From NCBI GenBank assembly GCA_015075405.1, contig JABTUK010000001.1, positions 1,550,001 through 1,614,000 on the forward strand: a stretch of 64,000 bases of DNA, in the 5' to 3' direction. A program made the translations under genes and the position numbers. This document shows positions 1 through 8,190 of the stretch, one piece after another. The DNA is from Anaerolineales bacterium. GTDB lineage: Bacteria > Chloroflexota > Anaerolineae > 4572-78 > J111. The stretch's first letter is position 1. The number at the start of each line of letters is the position of its first letter. A model generated the notes under the pieces. That model was not told where the DNA came from, made no database searches, and saw only the letters and a list, made by a program, of their open reading frames with translations.

Positions 1-651
1 TACAATGCTCAGGTGAAAGGGCTGGTTATTGACCCGAACAGCCGGGTTTATGCCCTGACCAATGAGGGCCTGTTTGTCAATACCGGCGGCGACTGGGATA
101 AACTGGAAGCGCTGCCCGAAGTAGCGGTCAGTCTGGCTGTGGCTCCCTCTGATGCCCAGATTCTCTATGCCGGTACGCCTTCCAGCGGAGTTTACCGTTC
201 TACCGATGGCGGCCAAAGCTGGGAGTCGATGAGCGCGGGGCTGGATATGGCGCCCGGTGTGGCCCTCCGCGTGACCGCCCTGACCGTAGCTGACGAAAAC
301 CCGGAGCAGGTGGCGGTAGCAACAGCTTATGGCCTGGGCAGCCAGTTGGCCGGAGGCAGTATTTATCAGAGCCTCGACGGCGGCGCAGCTTGGACCAAAC
401 TGGGCGACACCCAAGAGGTAGTGGAGAAATTGAGCTTCAATGGCGGAGCTGTTTACGCGGCTACCGGCAAAGGCGTGACTCGTTATGGCCAGTCGTCCGT
501 TGAAAATCAACCTGTTATCGCTGTGCCGGAGTTGCAGCCTTTGCTCAACCCCAATGGGCTGCAATTGGCTATCCTGCTCCTCACGGTGGTTATGGCAGGG
601 CTGGCCCTGGTGGGGCGGGTCGAATGGCTGCGGCGTCACGTAAGTATCTGA
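1..651 (+). CDS. C-terminal part of a surface beta-propeller protein (YCF48/BNR-like)
   Basis: The reading frame is open to the left edge of the window, so the gene starts upstream; a GTG at 13 is only an internal codon. The visible 216 residues contain propeller-type blades with the sortilin/BNR motif: 'YRSTDGGQSWESM' near residue 65 and 'YQSLDGGAAWTKL' near residue 125, the Asp-box form S-x-D-G-G-x-x-W. The last ~30 residues form one hydrophobic helix (LQLAILLLTVVMAGLALVG) followed by arginines, which fits a C-terminal membrane anchor with the propeller outside. Such proteins are often annotated as photosystem II assembly-like or exo-alpha-sialidase-like; no enzymatic residue can be judged here. 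The exact function is unknown. Confidence 0.75.
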   Translation, partial: YNAQVKGLVIDPNSRVYALTNEGLFVNTGGDWDKLEALPEVAVSLAVAPSDAQILYAGTPSSGVYRSTDGGQSWESMSAGLDMAPGVALRVTALTVADENPEQVAVATAYGLGSQLAGGSIYQSLDGGAAWTKLGDTQEVVEKLSFNGGAVYAATGKGVTRYGQSSVENQPVIAVPELQPLLNPNGLQLAILLLTVVMAGLALVGRVEWLRRHVSI

Positions 652-690
652 GCGTTGGTTGAAATGAAGCAGGCTTAGGGGGATGAGAAA

Positions 691-954
691 ATGAAGGGAT
701 TGAAGCTATTAAAGTGGTTGAGTTTGGGGATTGCAATTTGGGCTATAACCTTAGCCTGGCCTGAAATCAATTTGATTTTAACTCTACCGGTTATGGCCGG
801 CCTGGTTCTGGCCCTGACAACCATCATTTTGGCCTATGGACTGGGCTACTATCACAGCCGGATGGATCAAAGTAAAACGCCCTGTCGTGACCAGGGCAAA
901 CCAAAACATTCGTCACGACCCTCCCGGCCGGTTCCTCCCCTCTCAATGGCTTGA
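691..954 (+). CDS. Small two-helix membrane protein, unknown function
   Basis: 87 residues. ATG at 691 follows a purine-rich stretch (GGGGATGAG) at about 679-687. Two hydrophobic helices, roughly residues 10-30 and 32-52, are followed by a basic, Ser/Pro-rich cytoplasmic-type tail (about residues 60-87). I do not recognise a family. It lies 39 bases after the propeller protein and on the same strand, so the two may be co-transcribed. It could be spurious, but the hydrophobic pattern and the ribosome-binding site argue for a real gene. Confidence 0.5.
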   Translation: MKGLKLLKWLSLGIAIWAITLAWPEINLILTLPVMAGLVLALTTIILAYGLGYYHSRMDQSKTPCRDQGKPKHSSRPSRPVPPLSMA

Positions 955-991
955 GGCTGATCGGAAAACATAATACGGATGGTGACTCCAA

Positions 992-1020
992 CCACCCCTC
1001 CCCTTTTTGGCGAGGGGTGG
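992..1020 (+). terminator. GC-rich hairpin between membrane protein and PA14 protein genes
   Basis: Arms CCACCCCTCCCC (992-1003) and GGCGAGGGGTGG (1009-1020) pair over 11 of 12 positions around a TTTTT loop. No T-run follows on the plus strand, so it is not a classic intrinsic terminator. It may attenuate transcription or be another intergenic repeat. Confidence 0.35.
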
Positions 1021-1092
1021 TATTGCAATTATCACGTTTATCTTCTAGAATCAGTTTGGGGAGAATAATCGAGGGGTTGAGAGAGAACTGCT

Positions 1093-3426
1093 ATGCAAAA
1101 ACTACGCGCGCTCAGTCAAGATTTATTCGGCCATCCCTCCATTCTGCTGTGGCTGTTAGCCCTGGCCGCTGTAGCCGTGATTGTAATGGCCGCGGCCCTT
1201 CTTCTTTTTGCCGAACTTGGTATCAACGCCGGTTTTGCCACCGCTACGCCGGCTCTGGCCGACTTTACCAACCCGACTCAAGCTCCGGTAGCAGCCCCAC
1301 CTATTCAACTGCTGCCCTCGGAAGGGGGGCCAGGGACACAAGTAACCGTATCCAGTCAAGGCTGGCAGCCAGGCGACACCCTGTTTGTCAGCCTGGAAAA
1401 TCCGGCCAACAGTCAAAAGCCGCAAACGGCAGTTGCCAGCACCCAGGTGACAGCGCAAGGCAGCTTTTCGGTTTCTTTCATTTATCCAATTGACGCCTAT
1501 TGGTCTGGCCTGCCGCAAGTTCTTATCGCGGTTCAATCGCCTGCCACCGGGCAAAAAGCCGAACAGGAATTTCGGGTTCTGGCCGCGGCTGTCGCCACAC
1601 CGCCCCCCCTCCCGGCGACCGCCACCCCCGAACCATCGCCCACACTCACCCTTCTGCCTGCGCCCCCTACCCTACTGCCCACAGGAGCGCCTCCCGCACC
1701 CGCGCCGACGGCTACGCCTATCCCCCCCACACCCGTGCCTGCGCCAACCGCCACTCCCGTCATCGAAATTAGAAATTGGCGCGGTGAATATTTCAGCAAT
1801 GCCGATTTTGCCGCCGGCCCGCTGGTTATCCGTGACGATGCAGCCGTTGACTTTAACTGGGGCAGTAGCGCGCCCCTGCCCGGCCTGCCCGCCGATAATT
1901 TTTCGGTTCGCTGGAGCCGTTTCCTGGTGTTTGATGAGGGCCTCTATCGCTTCCACATCTTGGTGGATGACGGCGCGCGCTTGTGGCTGGACGACCAACT
2001 GCTGCTTGACTCCTGGAATGATGGCAGTCTGCGCGAAGTGGTAGCCGAGCGACAAATGAGCGGGGGCAATCACTCCCTCCGGCTTGAGTATTACGAGCGT
2101 ACCGGCGATGCCGCCATTCGTCTGTGGTGGGAAAGAATCGCCCCCAATTCCTACCCCGATTGGAAAGGCGAATATTGGTCCAATGGGGGTTTTGTGGGCA
2201 GTCCGGTGTTGGTGCGAAACGACCCGGTCATTAACTTTTTCTGGTACAGCCAGCCACCTGCCCCCGGCCTGGCCGCCGATAATTTTTCTGTTCGTTGGAG
2301 CCGGCAAGTCAATTTTGAAAGCGGTCTCTACCGTTTCTATGCTGAAGCCGACGATGGTATCCGTCTGTTTATTGACGGCCACCCTATCATCAATGAGTGG
2401 CATGGCAGCAACAACACCGTCTACACCGCCGATGTGACGGTTAGTGGCACACGCCAGGTGGTGGTAGAATATTATGAGCACAGCGGCGACGCCTACGTGC
2501 GCGTCCGTTGGGAGCGTATTACCCTGCAACCGACGCCAAAACCAACCCCGACCCCTACTTCGACTCAAACGCCGACCCCCACCCCGACTTCAACTCTGAA
2601 TACAACTGCCGCTACGGCTACCTCAACTCAAACCCCCACGACTACCCCGACCGGAACTTTAGCCCCTACCCTCAGCCCGACCGCAACCTCAACGCCTACG
2701 GATACGCCTACCCTGACCTTAACCCCAACCGACACACCGACCCTTACCTCTACCTCCACTCTGACGCCAACAGACACGCCGACCTTAACCCTGACCCCAA
2801 CCGACACTCCAACCGATGCTCCGACACCCACCGACACACCTACAGATACACCTACCCTGACCCCAACCGACACCCCCACCCTCACCGTAACCCCAACCGA
2901 CACACCTACCGTGACTCCTACCCTCACCCTGACCCCCACCGATACCCCTACGGTTACGCCAACAGTCACCATTACTCCAACCGGCACCCCGACAATTACG
3001 TTCCCCATAACCAATGTGCAGCTCAACGAGCTTTTGCCGGTGACCGGAACCATCTATTTGGACGAGTGGGTTGAACTGTATAATACCGGCGTGGTCAGCG
3101 CCAGCCTGACCGGCTGGAGCCTTGACGATGGCCCGGCGAGTGGTAATTTGCCTTACATCATTACCAGCACGGTGGTCATCTCGCCCGGTAGCTTTATTGT
3201 GTTATCTCGCCAGGAAACAGGGCTAATCTTACCCGATGCGGGGGGACAACTGCGTTTGCTCCAACCCGACAGCACGGTGGTGGATGTCGTTACCTTTGGC
3301 CCGCTGTTGCCCGACGCCAGCTACAGCCGCGACGAAACCGGCCAATGGCACGCCGACTGGCCGCCCAGCCCTGGCGGCCCTAATACGCCGCCCACGCCAA
3401 CCGCCACGCCCACTACCGGGCCGTAG
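1093..3426 (+). CDS. Surface protein with two PA14 domains, Thr/Pro stalk and lamin-tail domain
   Basis: 777 residues, ATG at 1093. Order of parts: an N-terminal hydrophobic anchor (about 16-43); an immunoglobulin-like adhesive region (about 72-160); a Pro/Ala-rich linker (165-222); two tandem PA14 domains (about 224-350 and 353-475), each with the 'GEY(F/W)SN' opening, '[10 protein letters not shown]' and 'DDG.RL(W/F)(L/I)D' signatures; a long Thr/Pro/Asp/Leu stalk (about 478-636); and a C-terminal lamin-tail domain ('[11 protein letters not shown]', '[10 protein letters not shown]'). PA14 domains bind carbohydrates in many secreted proteins and lamin-tail domains occur in bacterial surface proteins, so an adhesin or glycan-binding role is likely (inference). 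No enzyme domain is present. The protein ends with another Pro/Thr run at the extreme C-terminus. Confidence 0.85.
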   Translation: MQKLRALSQDLFGHPSILLWLLALAAVAVIVMAAALLLFAELGINAGFATATPALADFTNPTQAPVAAPPIQLLPSEGGPGTQVTVSSQGWQPGDTLFVSLENPANSQKPQTAVASTQVTAQGSFSVSFIYPIDAYWSGLPQVLIAVQSPATGQKAEQEFRVLAAAVATPPPLPATATPEPSPTLTLLPAPPTLLPTGAPPAPAPTATPIPPTPVPAPTATPVIEIRNWRGEYFSNADFAAGPLVIRDDAAVDFNWGSSAPLPGLPADNFSVRWSRFLVFDEGLYRFHILVDDGARLWLDDQLLLDSWNDGSLREVVAERQMSGGNHSLRLEYYERTGDAAIRLWWERIAPNSYPDWKGEYWSNGGFVGSPVLVRNDPVINFFWYSQPPAPGLAADNFSVRWSRQVNFESGLYRFYAEADDGIRLFIDGHPIINEWHGSNNTVYTADVTVSGTRQVVVEYYEHSGDAYVRVRWERITLQPTPKPTPTPTSTQTPTPTPTSTLNTTAATATSTQTPTTTPTGTLAPTLSPTATSTPTDTPTLTLTPTDTPTLTSTSTLTPTDTPTLTLTPTDTPTDAPTPTDTPTDTPTLTPTDTPTLTVTPTDTPTVTPTLTLTPTDTPTVTPTVTITPTGTPTITFPITNVQLNELLPVTGTIYLDEWVELYNTGVVSASLTGWSLDDGPASGNLPYIITSTVVISPGSFIVLSRQETGLILPDAGGQLRLLQPDSTVVDVVTFGPLLPDASYSRDETGQWHADWPPSPGGPNTPPTPTATPTTGP
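2530..3000 (+). repeat. Thr/Pro codon repeat encoding the stalk of the PA14 protein
   Basis: Dense, imperfect repetition of ACC/ACG-CCN-type codons with GAC and CTG/CTC, encoding [11 protein letters not shown] units. It causes long open frames in other frames and on the other strand, which are shadows. The repeat is coding and low complexity, unlike the 7/8-base hairpin repeats elsewhere. Confidence 0.85.
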
Positions 3427-3465
3427 CCAACGGGCGACCGCCGCCAATGCATCAGTCAGTAATAT

Positions 3466-3497
3466 CAGCGGTCAGCCGTCGGTGGTCGGCGGTCTCG
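3466..3497 (+). repeat. Heptamer tract, CGGTC family
   Basis: Four 7-base units in register: CAGCGGT, CAGCCGT, CGGTGGT, CGGCGGT, then CTCG. It lies between the convergent ends of the PA14 protein (stop at 3426) and the hybrid kinase (stop at 3515). The same word family recurs at 19909, 23264, 25446 and 40134. Confidence 0.7.
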
Positions 3498-3514
3498 ATT
3501 TTCAAAAGGGAAAT

Positions 3515-6500
3515 TCAGGCATCCAAAACTTCGCGCACTTTGCGCGCCAGCACGGTGGGGGTAAAAGGTTTGGGCAGAAAGGCCACGCCAGGCTCTGTGA
3601 CGCCGTGGTGGACAATCGTATCCTCGGTATAGCCCGACATGTAGAGCACTTTCAGATTCGGCCGGAGTTGCAGCAGCCGTTCGGCCAATTCGCGGCCGCT
3701 CATTTGAGGCATGACCACATCGGTGGCCAATAAATCAATCATACCTTCGTACCGTTGGCTTATTTGCAACGCCTCGGCCCCGTAGGCTGCCTCTAAAACG
3801 TGATAGCCATGTCTAAGCAGTATTGTCCGGCTTAACTCCCGGACCATGTCTTCGTCTTCCACCAAAAGAATGGTTTCGTCGCCATCGGGCGCTTCATCGA
3901 GTTGCTCCGGCGCGGATGGTTCGATTGCTTGTTCAACTTCCGGTAGATAAATGGTAAAGGTAGTGCCCAGGCCAGGCTGACTGGCGACATCAATCTGCCC
4001 CCCGCTTTGATTCACAATTCCATAAACCGTAGCTAATCCCAGGCCGGTGCCTTTACCCTTTTCTTTGGTAGTAAAAAACGGCTCAAAAATGTGCGGCAGC
4101 ACTTTTGGGTCTATGCCGGCGCCGGTATCTTTAACGGTTAATACCACATAGCGACCAGGCTCCAAGCCCAGATGCTGGCCGGTAGAACTTTGGTCAAGGC
4201 TAAGATTATCGGTTTCGAGGGTTATTTTTCCGCCGTTAGGCATGGCATCCCGCGCATTGACCACCAGATTCAAAATAACCTGCTCTATTTGCCCCGGGTC
4301 CGCTTTAACCTTGCCCAATCCGGTTCTGGGCCGGCAAATCAATTCAATATCCTCGCCAATCAATCGTTGCAGCATTTTATCCATATCTGCCACAACATCG
4401 TTAAGATAAAAGATTTTAGGTTGGAGAACCTGTTTGCGGCTAAAGGCGAGGAGTTGGCCGGTCAAAGCGGTCGCTCGCTGGCCGGCTTTCTTGATTTCTT
4501 CAACATAGCGCCGGAAGGGCATGGTCTCATTCAGATAACGATGAAGCAACAACTCGCTGTAACCATTGATGACCGTCAACAGGTTATTAAAATCATGCGC
4601 CACCCCACCTGCTAACCGGCCGACAGCATCCATTTTTTGTGATTGTAGAAATTGAGTTTCAAGTTGTTTGCGCTGGGTAATATTACTGACCACCCCGTAA
4701 ATGATTTTGGAGTTGTTGGCGTCAATTTCAACCCTGGCGCTATCACGCACCCAGATTATCTCGCCATCCGCCCGCACCATGCGGTATTCTATTTCGCTGT
4801 TCTGCCCTTGAGCCAATCGAGCGGCCTGCTCCGCCGCAGCCTCTCTATCATCAGGGTGGATAGCAACAGAAGGCCAAAACCTCCAGTCGGCGTTGAAATT
4901 TTCAATGGCATACCCCGTCAGGGCTTCAACATGAGGGGAGTGATAAATATTTATGCGCTGACCATCTGGCTTTATCTCGGTTACATAAATATGGTCGGTA
5001 ATAGAGGAGATCACCTGCCGAAAACGTTCTTCGCTGGCCCGCAAAGCCGCTTCAATTTGTTTGCGCTCGCTGATTTCCAGGCGCGCCTGCTTATACAAGC
5101 GGGCGTTTTCAATCGCGTTGGCCAGTTGGTCGGCAATGGCCTGGCCAATTTCCAGGTGATCGGGATGGTAAGCGCCCTTTTGCCGGCTGCTAATTTGCCA
5201 TGCCCCAATAATCTTTCTTTTAAAACGCAGCGGTAACACCAGGCTCGATTGCAGACCGGTGGCAACCCGTTGCTCATCTTCGGCAAAACGAGAGTCGGCG
5301 GCGATATTGTGCCGCAGCAGTGGTTGTCCATGCGCTATTACCCAGCCTGCCGCCGAGGATTTTAGCGGCAGCTTAGCGCCCATTGTCGGCGCTAAATCGT
5401 CTACGTTAGCTTCATAAACCACTAAAATATGCTCTTCTTCCAGCAAGTAAATCGAGATTTGATCATAAGCCAGCAAACGGGTGGTGTGACGCGCAAACGC
5501 ATGATAAATATCGTCCAGGTGCAGGGTCGCCGAGATAGCCCGGTCCAATTCATTCAGGATGGCCAGTTGCTGCGCTCGCTGTTCTGTTTCGGCATAGAGG
5601 CGGGCATTTTCAATGGCAATAGCGGCCTGACCGGCCAAAATACGCAGCGTGCTGATTTCTCGGTCCGAAAAAGCGTAGGGCTGCGCATAAAATGCGTTCA
5701 TCACTCCCACCACCCGCTCACCCACTTTGAGCGGCATGCCAATGATCGCACCGTGCCAATCTGCCGGGGCATCAGCAAAGAGGGGATGGTTCCGCATATC
5801 AGGAATAATGACAGCTTCGCCGCTTTGGGCCACCGTGTAGGTTAATCCCTGCGGGCGAGGCTGGCTGAAAGGCTGATCATGCCGGCCCTCCCGATCCATC
5901 ATGGCCCCAAAAGTAAGTTGGCCCGTCTCATAAAGAAAAATATGGGCATCTTCAGCCGCCACTAATTCCAACGCTGCACTCAAAATGGCGTCAAAAACAT
6001 CAGACAGTTCCAGCGAAGCCGTCAGGTTGAGGCTGACATTTTGTACCGCTTCAAGCTCCTCGCGGCGTGACTGTTCAGCTCGATGCAAGCGAGCATTTTC
6101 GATGGCGCTGGCAGTTTGATTAGCCAAAAGTTGGGCTAGACCAAGTTCCTCAAGGGTAAATGTTCGTTCGCTCTGGCTGCTGACTGCTTGAATGACGCCC
6201 ACCATTTGATCCCGGCACTCCATGGGCAACGTTAGCACAGTCTTAAGGTTGTTTTGTTGCAGCCAGGCCAACTCCGTTCCATTGGCCTCGGTTTGGCTGG
6301 CAGTAAGCTGTTGGCTGCGCCGCTGCCGCAGCGTTTGCTGTATCAACGGATAATCAGCCACAAAATACGCTGCTGAGCGGGCGGTTTGAGCTTTCTCATG
6401 GGATAATGTGTCCGCTGCGGCCAGGACGGTTAGCGTATCCTGCGTCTCATTCCAGCGGAAAATAATACAACTCTCCATGCTTAGAATATTCAGCATTTCG

Positions 6501-6598
6501 TTAGCGATAATCTGTAGGACGTACTGTAAATCTGGATTTGAAGCGATAGCAGCGCCGGCAGCTTGCAAGGCGAACAGTTCGCTGTTGGGTGGGTTCAT
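3515..6598 (-). CDS. Hybrid sensor histidine kinase: three GAF domains, PAS, kinase, receiver
   Basis: 1027 residues. Order: GAF domains at about 14-165, 195-335 and 350-505; a PAS/PAC domain at about 525-640; a HisKA region with the phospho-acceptor motif 'GGVAHDFNNLL' (about 655-665); a HATPase with N-box 'NLVVNARDAM', 'DTGAGI' and 'GKGTGLGLA'; and a C-terminal receiver domain (about 908-1025) with 'LLVEDED', the phospho-Asp in 'ATDVVMP' (about D960) and a 'KPF' lysine. No membrane segment is visible, so it should be a cytoplasmic sensor of small ligands or redox state through the GAF domains. There is no DNA-binding output and no neighbouring response regulator, so phosphate may go to the fused receiver and on to a partner elsewhere. 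ATG at 6598 has only a weak ribosome-binding site. Confidence 0.93.
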   Translation of the reverse strand: MNPPNSELFALQAAGAAIASNPDLQYVLQIIANEMLNILSMESCIIFRWNETQDTLTVLAAADTLSHEKAQTARSAAYFVADYPLIQQTLRQRRSQQLTASQTEANGTELAWLQQNNLKTVLTLPMECRDQMVGVIQAVSSQSERTFTLEELGLAQLLANQTASAIENARLHRAEQSRREELEAVQNVSLNLTASLELSDVFDAILSAALELVAAEDAHIFLYETGQLTFGAMMDREGRHDQPFSQPRPQGLTYTVAQSGEAVIIPDMRNHPLFADAPADWHGAIIGMPLKVGERVVGVMNAFYAQPYAFSDREISTLRILAGQAAIAIENARLYAETEQRAQQLAILNELDRAISATLHLDDIYHAFARHTTRLLAYDQISIYLLEEEHILVVYEANVDDLAPTMGAKLPLKSSAAGWVIAHGQPLLRHNIAADSRFAEDEQRVATGLQSSLVLPLRFKRKIIGAWQISSRQKGAYHPDHLEIGQAIADQLANAIENARLYKQARLEISERKQIEAALRASEERFRQVISSITDHIYVTEIKPDGQRINIYHSPHVEALTGYAIENFNADWRFWPSVAIHPDDREAAAEQAARLAQGQNSEIEYRMVRADGEIIWVRDSARVEIDANNSKIIYGVVSNITQRKQLETQFLQSQKMDAVGRLAGGVAHDFNNLLTVINGYSELLLHRYLNETMPFRRYVEEIKKAGQRATALTGQLLAFSRKQVLQPKIFYLNDVVADMDKMLQRLIGEDIELICRPRTGLGKVKADPGQIEQVILNLVVNARDAMPNGGKITLETDNLSLDQSSTGQHLGLEPGRYVVLTVKDTGAGIDPKVLPHIFEPFFTTKEKGKGTGLGLATVYGIVNQSGGQIDVASQPGLGTTFTIYLPEVEQAIEPSAPEQLDEAPDGDETILLVEDEDMVRELSRTILLRHGYHVLEAAYGAEALQISQRYEGMIDLLATDVVMPQMSGRELAERLLQLRPNLKVLYMSGYTEDTIVHHGVTEPGVAFLPKPFTPTVLARKVREVLDA

Positions 6599-6700
6599 TT
6601 CAACTCGGTGAGGTTAATTTTTTGATATAAAGCCGTTTGGGCAGTCCAACTTAAAGCATACCACAAAAATTGAGGCTTGAACACCCCGGAAATAGGTTGA

Positions 6701-7396
6701 TTAAACCGGCTTGCCCCACACTCCCGTCCACTCTGGCAGCGTGGCCCAGCCATTCCGCCGGATGGTAGCTGCCAGTTCCGGCCCAAAGAAAAATTCGGTC
6801 TGGTCGGCGGCTTCCTCAACACTGGCAAACTGGTAGTCGGTGCGAATGGTTTGCCGGGTAAAGCCCCACTCGTTTTCCAGCCAGGCGTAATATTCGGCCA
6901 GGCCCGGCGTGGGCGGCGCGGGGGTTAAACTGCCGGTCGTCAGCGTTTCGATAATAATGAGTGCCCCGCCCGGCTTAACCACCCGGTGCATCTCCTGCAC
7001 CACCCGGCCTATCTGCGCCTGCCAATCCTGCGGATACCAGCCCCGTAAATGGCCGATGGCCCAACCGGCCGTAACCACCTCGGCCCAGCCGCCGGGAAAG
7101 GGCAAGGCTCGCATATCTCCCTGGACCAATCCCCAGCGCCCCGCGACCCGCTCTCGCTGGCGCTGCTGTTCTTGCAGCATGGCCGCGTGCAAATCCAGCC
7201 CGACAACCTGCGCCGCTTTAGCCCCCAGCAACAAAGGCAAACGCCCGCTGCCCGTGCCCAAATCCAAAATGCGCTTATCGGCCAGTGGCGCAACCCGCTG
7301 CAAAGCCGGCAGCAGATGGCCCTCCCCATCTTCGGGCGTAATCATGCGGTGATAATCGGCAGCGCGGTGAGAATAAATGTGGCGAAAGTGATCCAT
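6701..7396 (-). CDS. Class I SAM-dependent methyltransferase
   Basis: 231 residues from ATG at 7396. The motif I loop 'ILDLGTGSGRLPLLLG' and acidic 'GLDLHA' (ribose contact), then 'VQGDMRALPF' and 'VVKPGGALIIIETL', mark the Methyltransf_11/25 family. The substrate cannot be told. A longer frame begins at 7453, but the upstream codons overlap a strong extended -10 element, so I prefer 7396. The gene stands alone between the hybrid kinase and a divergent ECF sigma gene. With the -10 only 7 bases from the ATG, the transcript may be leaderless. Confidence 0.85.
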   Translation of the reverse strand: MDHFRHIYSHRAADYHRMITPEDGEGHLLPALQRVAPLADKRILDLGTGSGRLPLLLGAKAAQVVGLDLHAAMLQEQQRQRERVAGRWGLVQGDMRALPFPGGWAEVVTAGWAIGHLRGWYPQDWQAQIGRVVQEMHRVVKPGGALIIIETLTTGSLTPAPPTPGLAEYYAWLENEWGFTRQTIRTDYQFASVEEAADQTEFFFGPELAATIRRNGWATLPEWTGVWGKPV

Positions 7397-7402
7397 AGCA
7401 AA

Positions 7403-7411
7403 ATTATAGCA
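7403..7411 (-). promoter_or_regulatory. Extended -10 promoter element of the methyltransferase gene
   Basis: On the minus strand the sequence reads TGCTATAAT, a perfect TGnTATAAT extended -10. No good -35 box is seen 17 bases upstream, which extended -10 promoters can do without. Transcription would start near 7396, the A of the proposed ATG. Confidence 0.55.
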
Positions 7412-7453
7412 CGGTGTAATCAAATTGCTTATTTCTCTCGTATAATAAAGCAA

Positions 7454-7524
7454 GTAGACAGTAGACGGTAGACAGTAGACGGGGGTAGAAGCTCCCTGTC
7501 TACCGTCTACTGTCTACCGTCTAC
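7454..7524 (+). repeat. Heptamer hairpin, GTAGACR family
   Basis: Left tract 7454-7480 is GTAGACA/GTAGACG repeated in 7-base steps; right tract 7498-7524 is its reverse complement. Bases 7461-7482 pair with 7503-7524 (22 bp). The hairpin ends 2 bases before the GGAGG ribosome-binding site (7526-7530) of the ECF sigma gene, so if transcribed it would lie in its 5' leader. The same word is seen at 9688 and 14171. Confidence 0.85.
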
Positions 7525-7533
7525 CGGAGGGGT

Positions 7534-8115
7534 ATGCCAGACCTGAGCGCGCTGATCCAACGTTGGCAGGGGGGCGACGAGCGGGCCGCCGAAGCCATTT
7601 ACCACCACCACCGGGAAGCCACATTCCGGCTGGCCTATGGCTTGCTGGGCAACGCTGCCGACGCCGAAGAAGCGGCTCAAGATGCCCTGACTTACGCCTT
7701 GATCCACATCAATCACTTCGACCCCGGACGGGCTACCTTTCCCACCTGGCTGCACACCATCGCCGTTAGCCGTTGTCGCGACCGGCAGCGACGGCGCTGG
7801 TTGCCAACTTTCTCCTTGACTCAATGGTTGCAACGAGGCCAGGACGCGCCGGATCCCGCGCCCAGCTTGGAGCGTCAAGCGATTCAGGGAGAAACGCACA
7901 GTGAGGTCTGGCAAGCGGTGCAGAACTTAAGTCCGCAACTGCGGGAGGCCATTCTGCTCCGCTACTGGGCCGATCATACCTACCAGGAGATGGCTGCCAT
8001 CCTCGACTGCCCGCTGCGCACGGCGCAGTCGCGGGTGCGGCTGGCCTACGATAAGCTGCGGGCTGTTTTAGCCTCAGCGGAACTTAACCATTTTGAAGAA
8101 GAGAGGGCGCAATGA
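7534..8115 (+). CDS. ECF-type RNA polymerase sigma factor
   Basis: 193 residues. Sigma region 2 spans about 25-95 ('AYGLLGNAADAEEAAQDAL', 'FPTWLHTIAVSRCRDRQRR'), and region 4 about 125-180 ('LSPQLREAILLRYWADHTYQEMA' split over two helices, then 'TAQSRVRLAYDKLR'). The ATG at 7534 follows GGAGG by 3 bases. The next gene carries a zinc-finger anti-sigma domain, so this is an ECF sigma/anti-sigma pair. The regulon is unknown. A perfect 26-bp hairpin separates the pair. Confidence 0.93.
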   Translation: MPDLSALIQRWQGGDERAAEAIYHHHREATFRLAYGLLGNAADAEEAAQDALTYALIHINHFDPGRATFPTWLHTIAVSRCRDRQRRRWLPTFSLTQWLQRGQDAPDPAPSLERQAIQGETHSEVWQAVQNLSPQLREAILLRYWADHTYQEMAAILDCPLRTAQSRVRLAYDKLRAVLASAELNHFEEERAQ

Positions 8116-8119
8116 TTTG

Positions 8120-8178
8120 AGGCTAAGGCTAAGGCTGAGGCTAAGATTAATGCTTAGCCTCAGCCTTAGCCTTAGCCT
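8120..8178 (+). repeat. Perfect 26-bp hairpin of GGCTAA hexamers
   Basis: Left arm 8120-8145 and right arm 8153-8178 are perfect reverse complements of 26 bases, with a 7-base loop (ATTAATG). Each arm is built of AGGCTA/AGGCTG six-base units. The element fills almost all of the gap between the sigma gene and the anti-sigma gene, starting 4 bases after the stop and ending 2 bases before the GGAGA ribosome-binding site. Confidence 0.93.
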
Positions 8179-8190
8179 GCGGAGAATACC

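Noticed and set aside
2508..3074. Open frames in other frames and strands of the PA14 stalk
   Set aside because: They arise from the Thr/Pro codon repeat and have repetitive, meaningless translations.
7454..7524. CRISPR-like array
   Set aside because: Units are 7 bases, without spacers, and form one hairpin. No cas gene is present.
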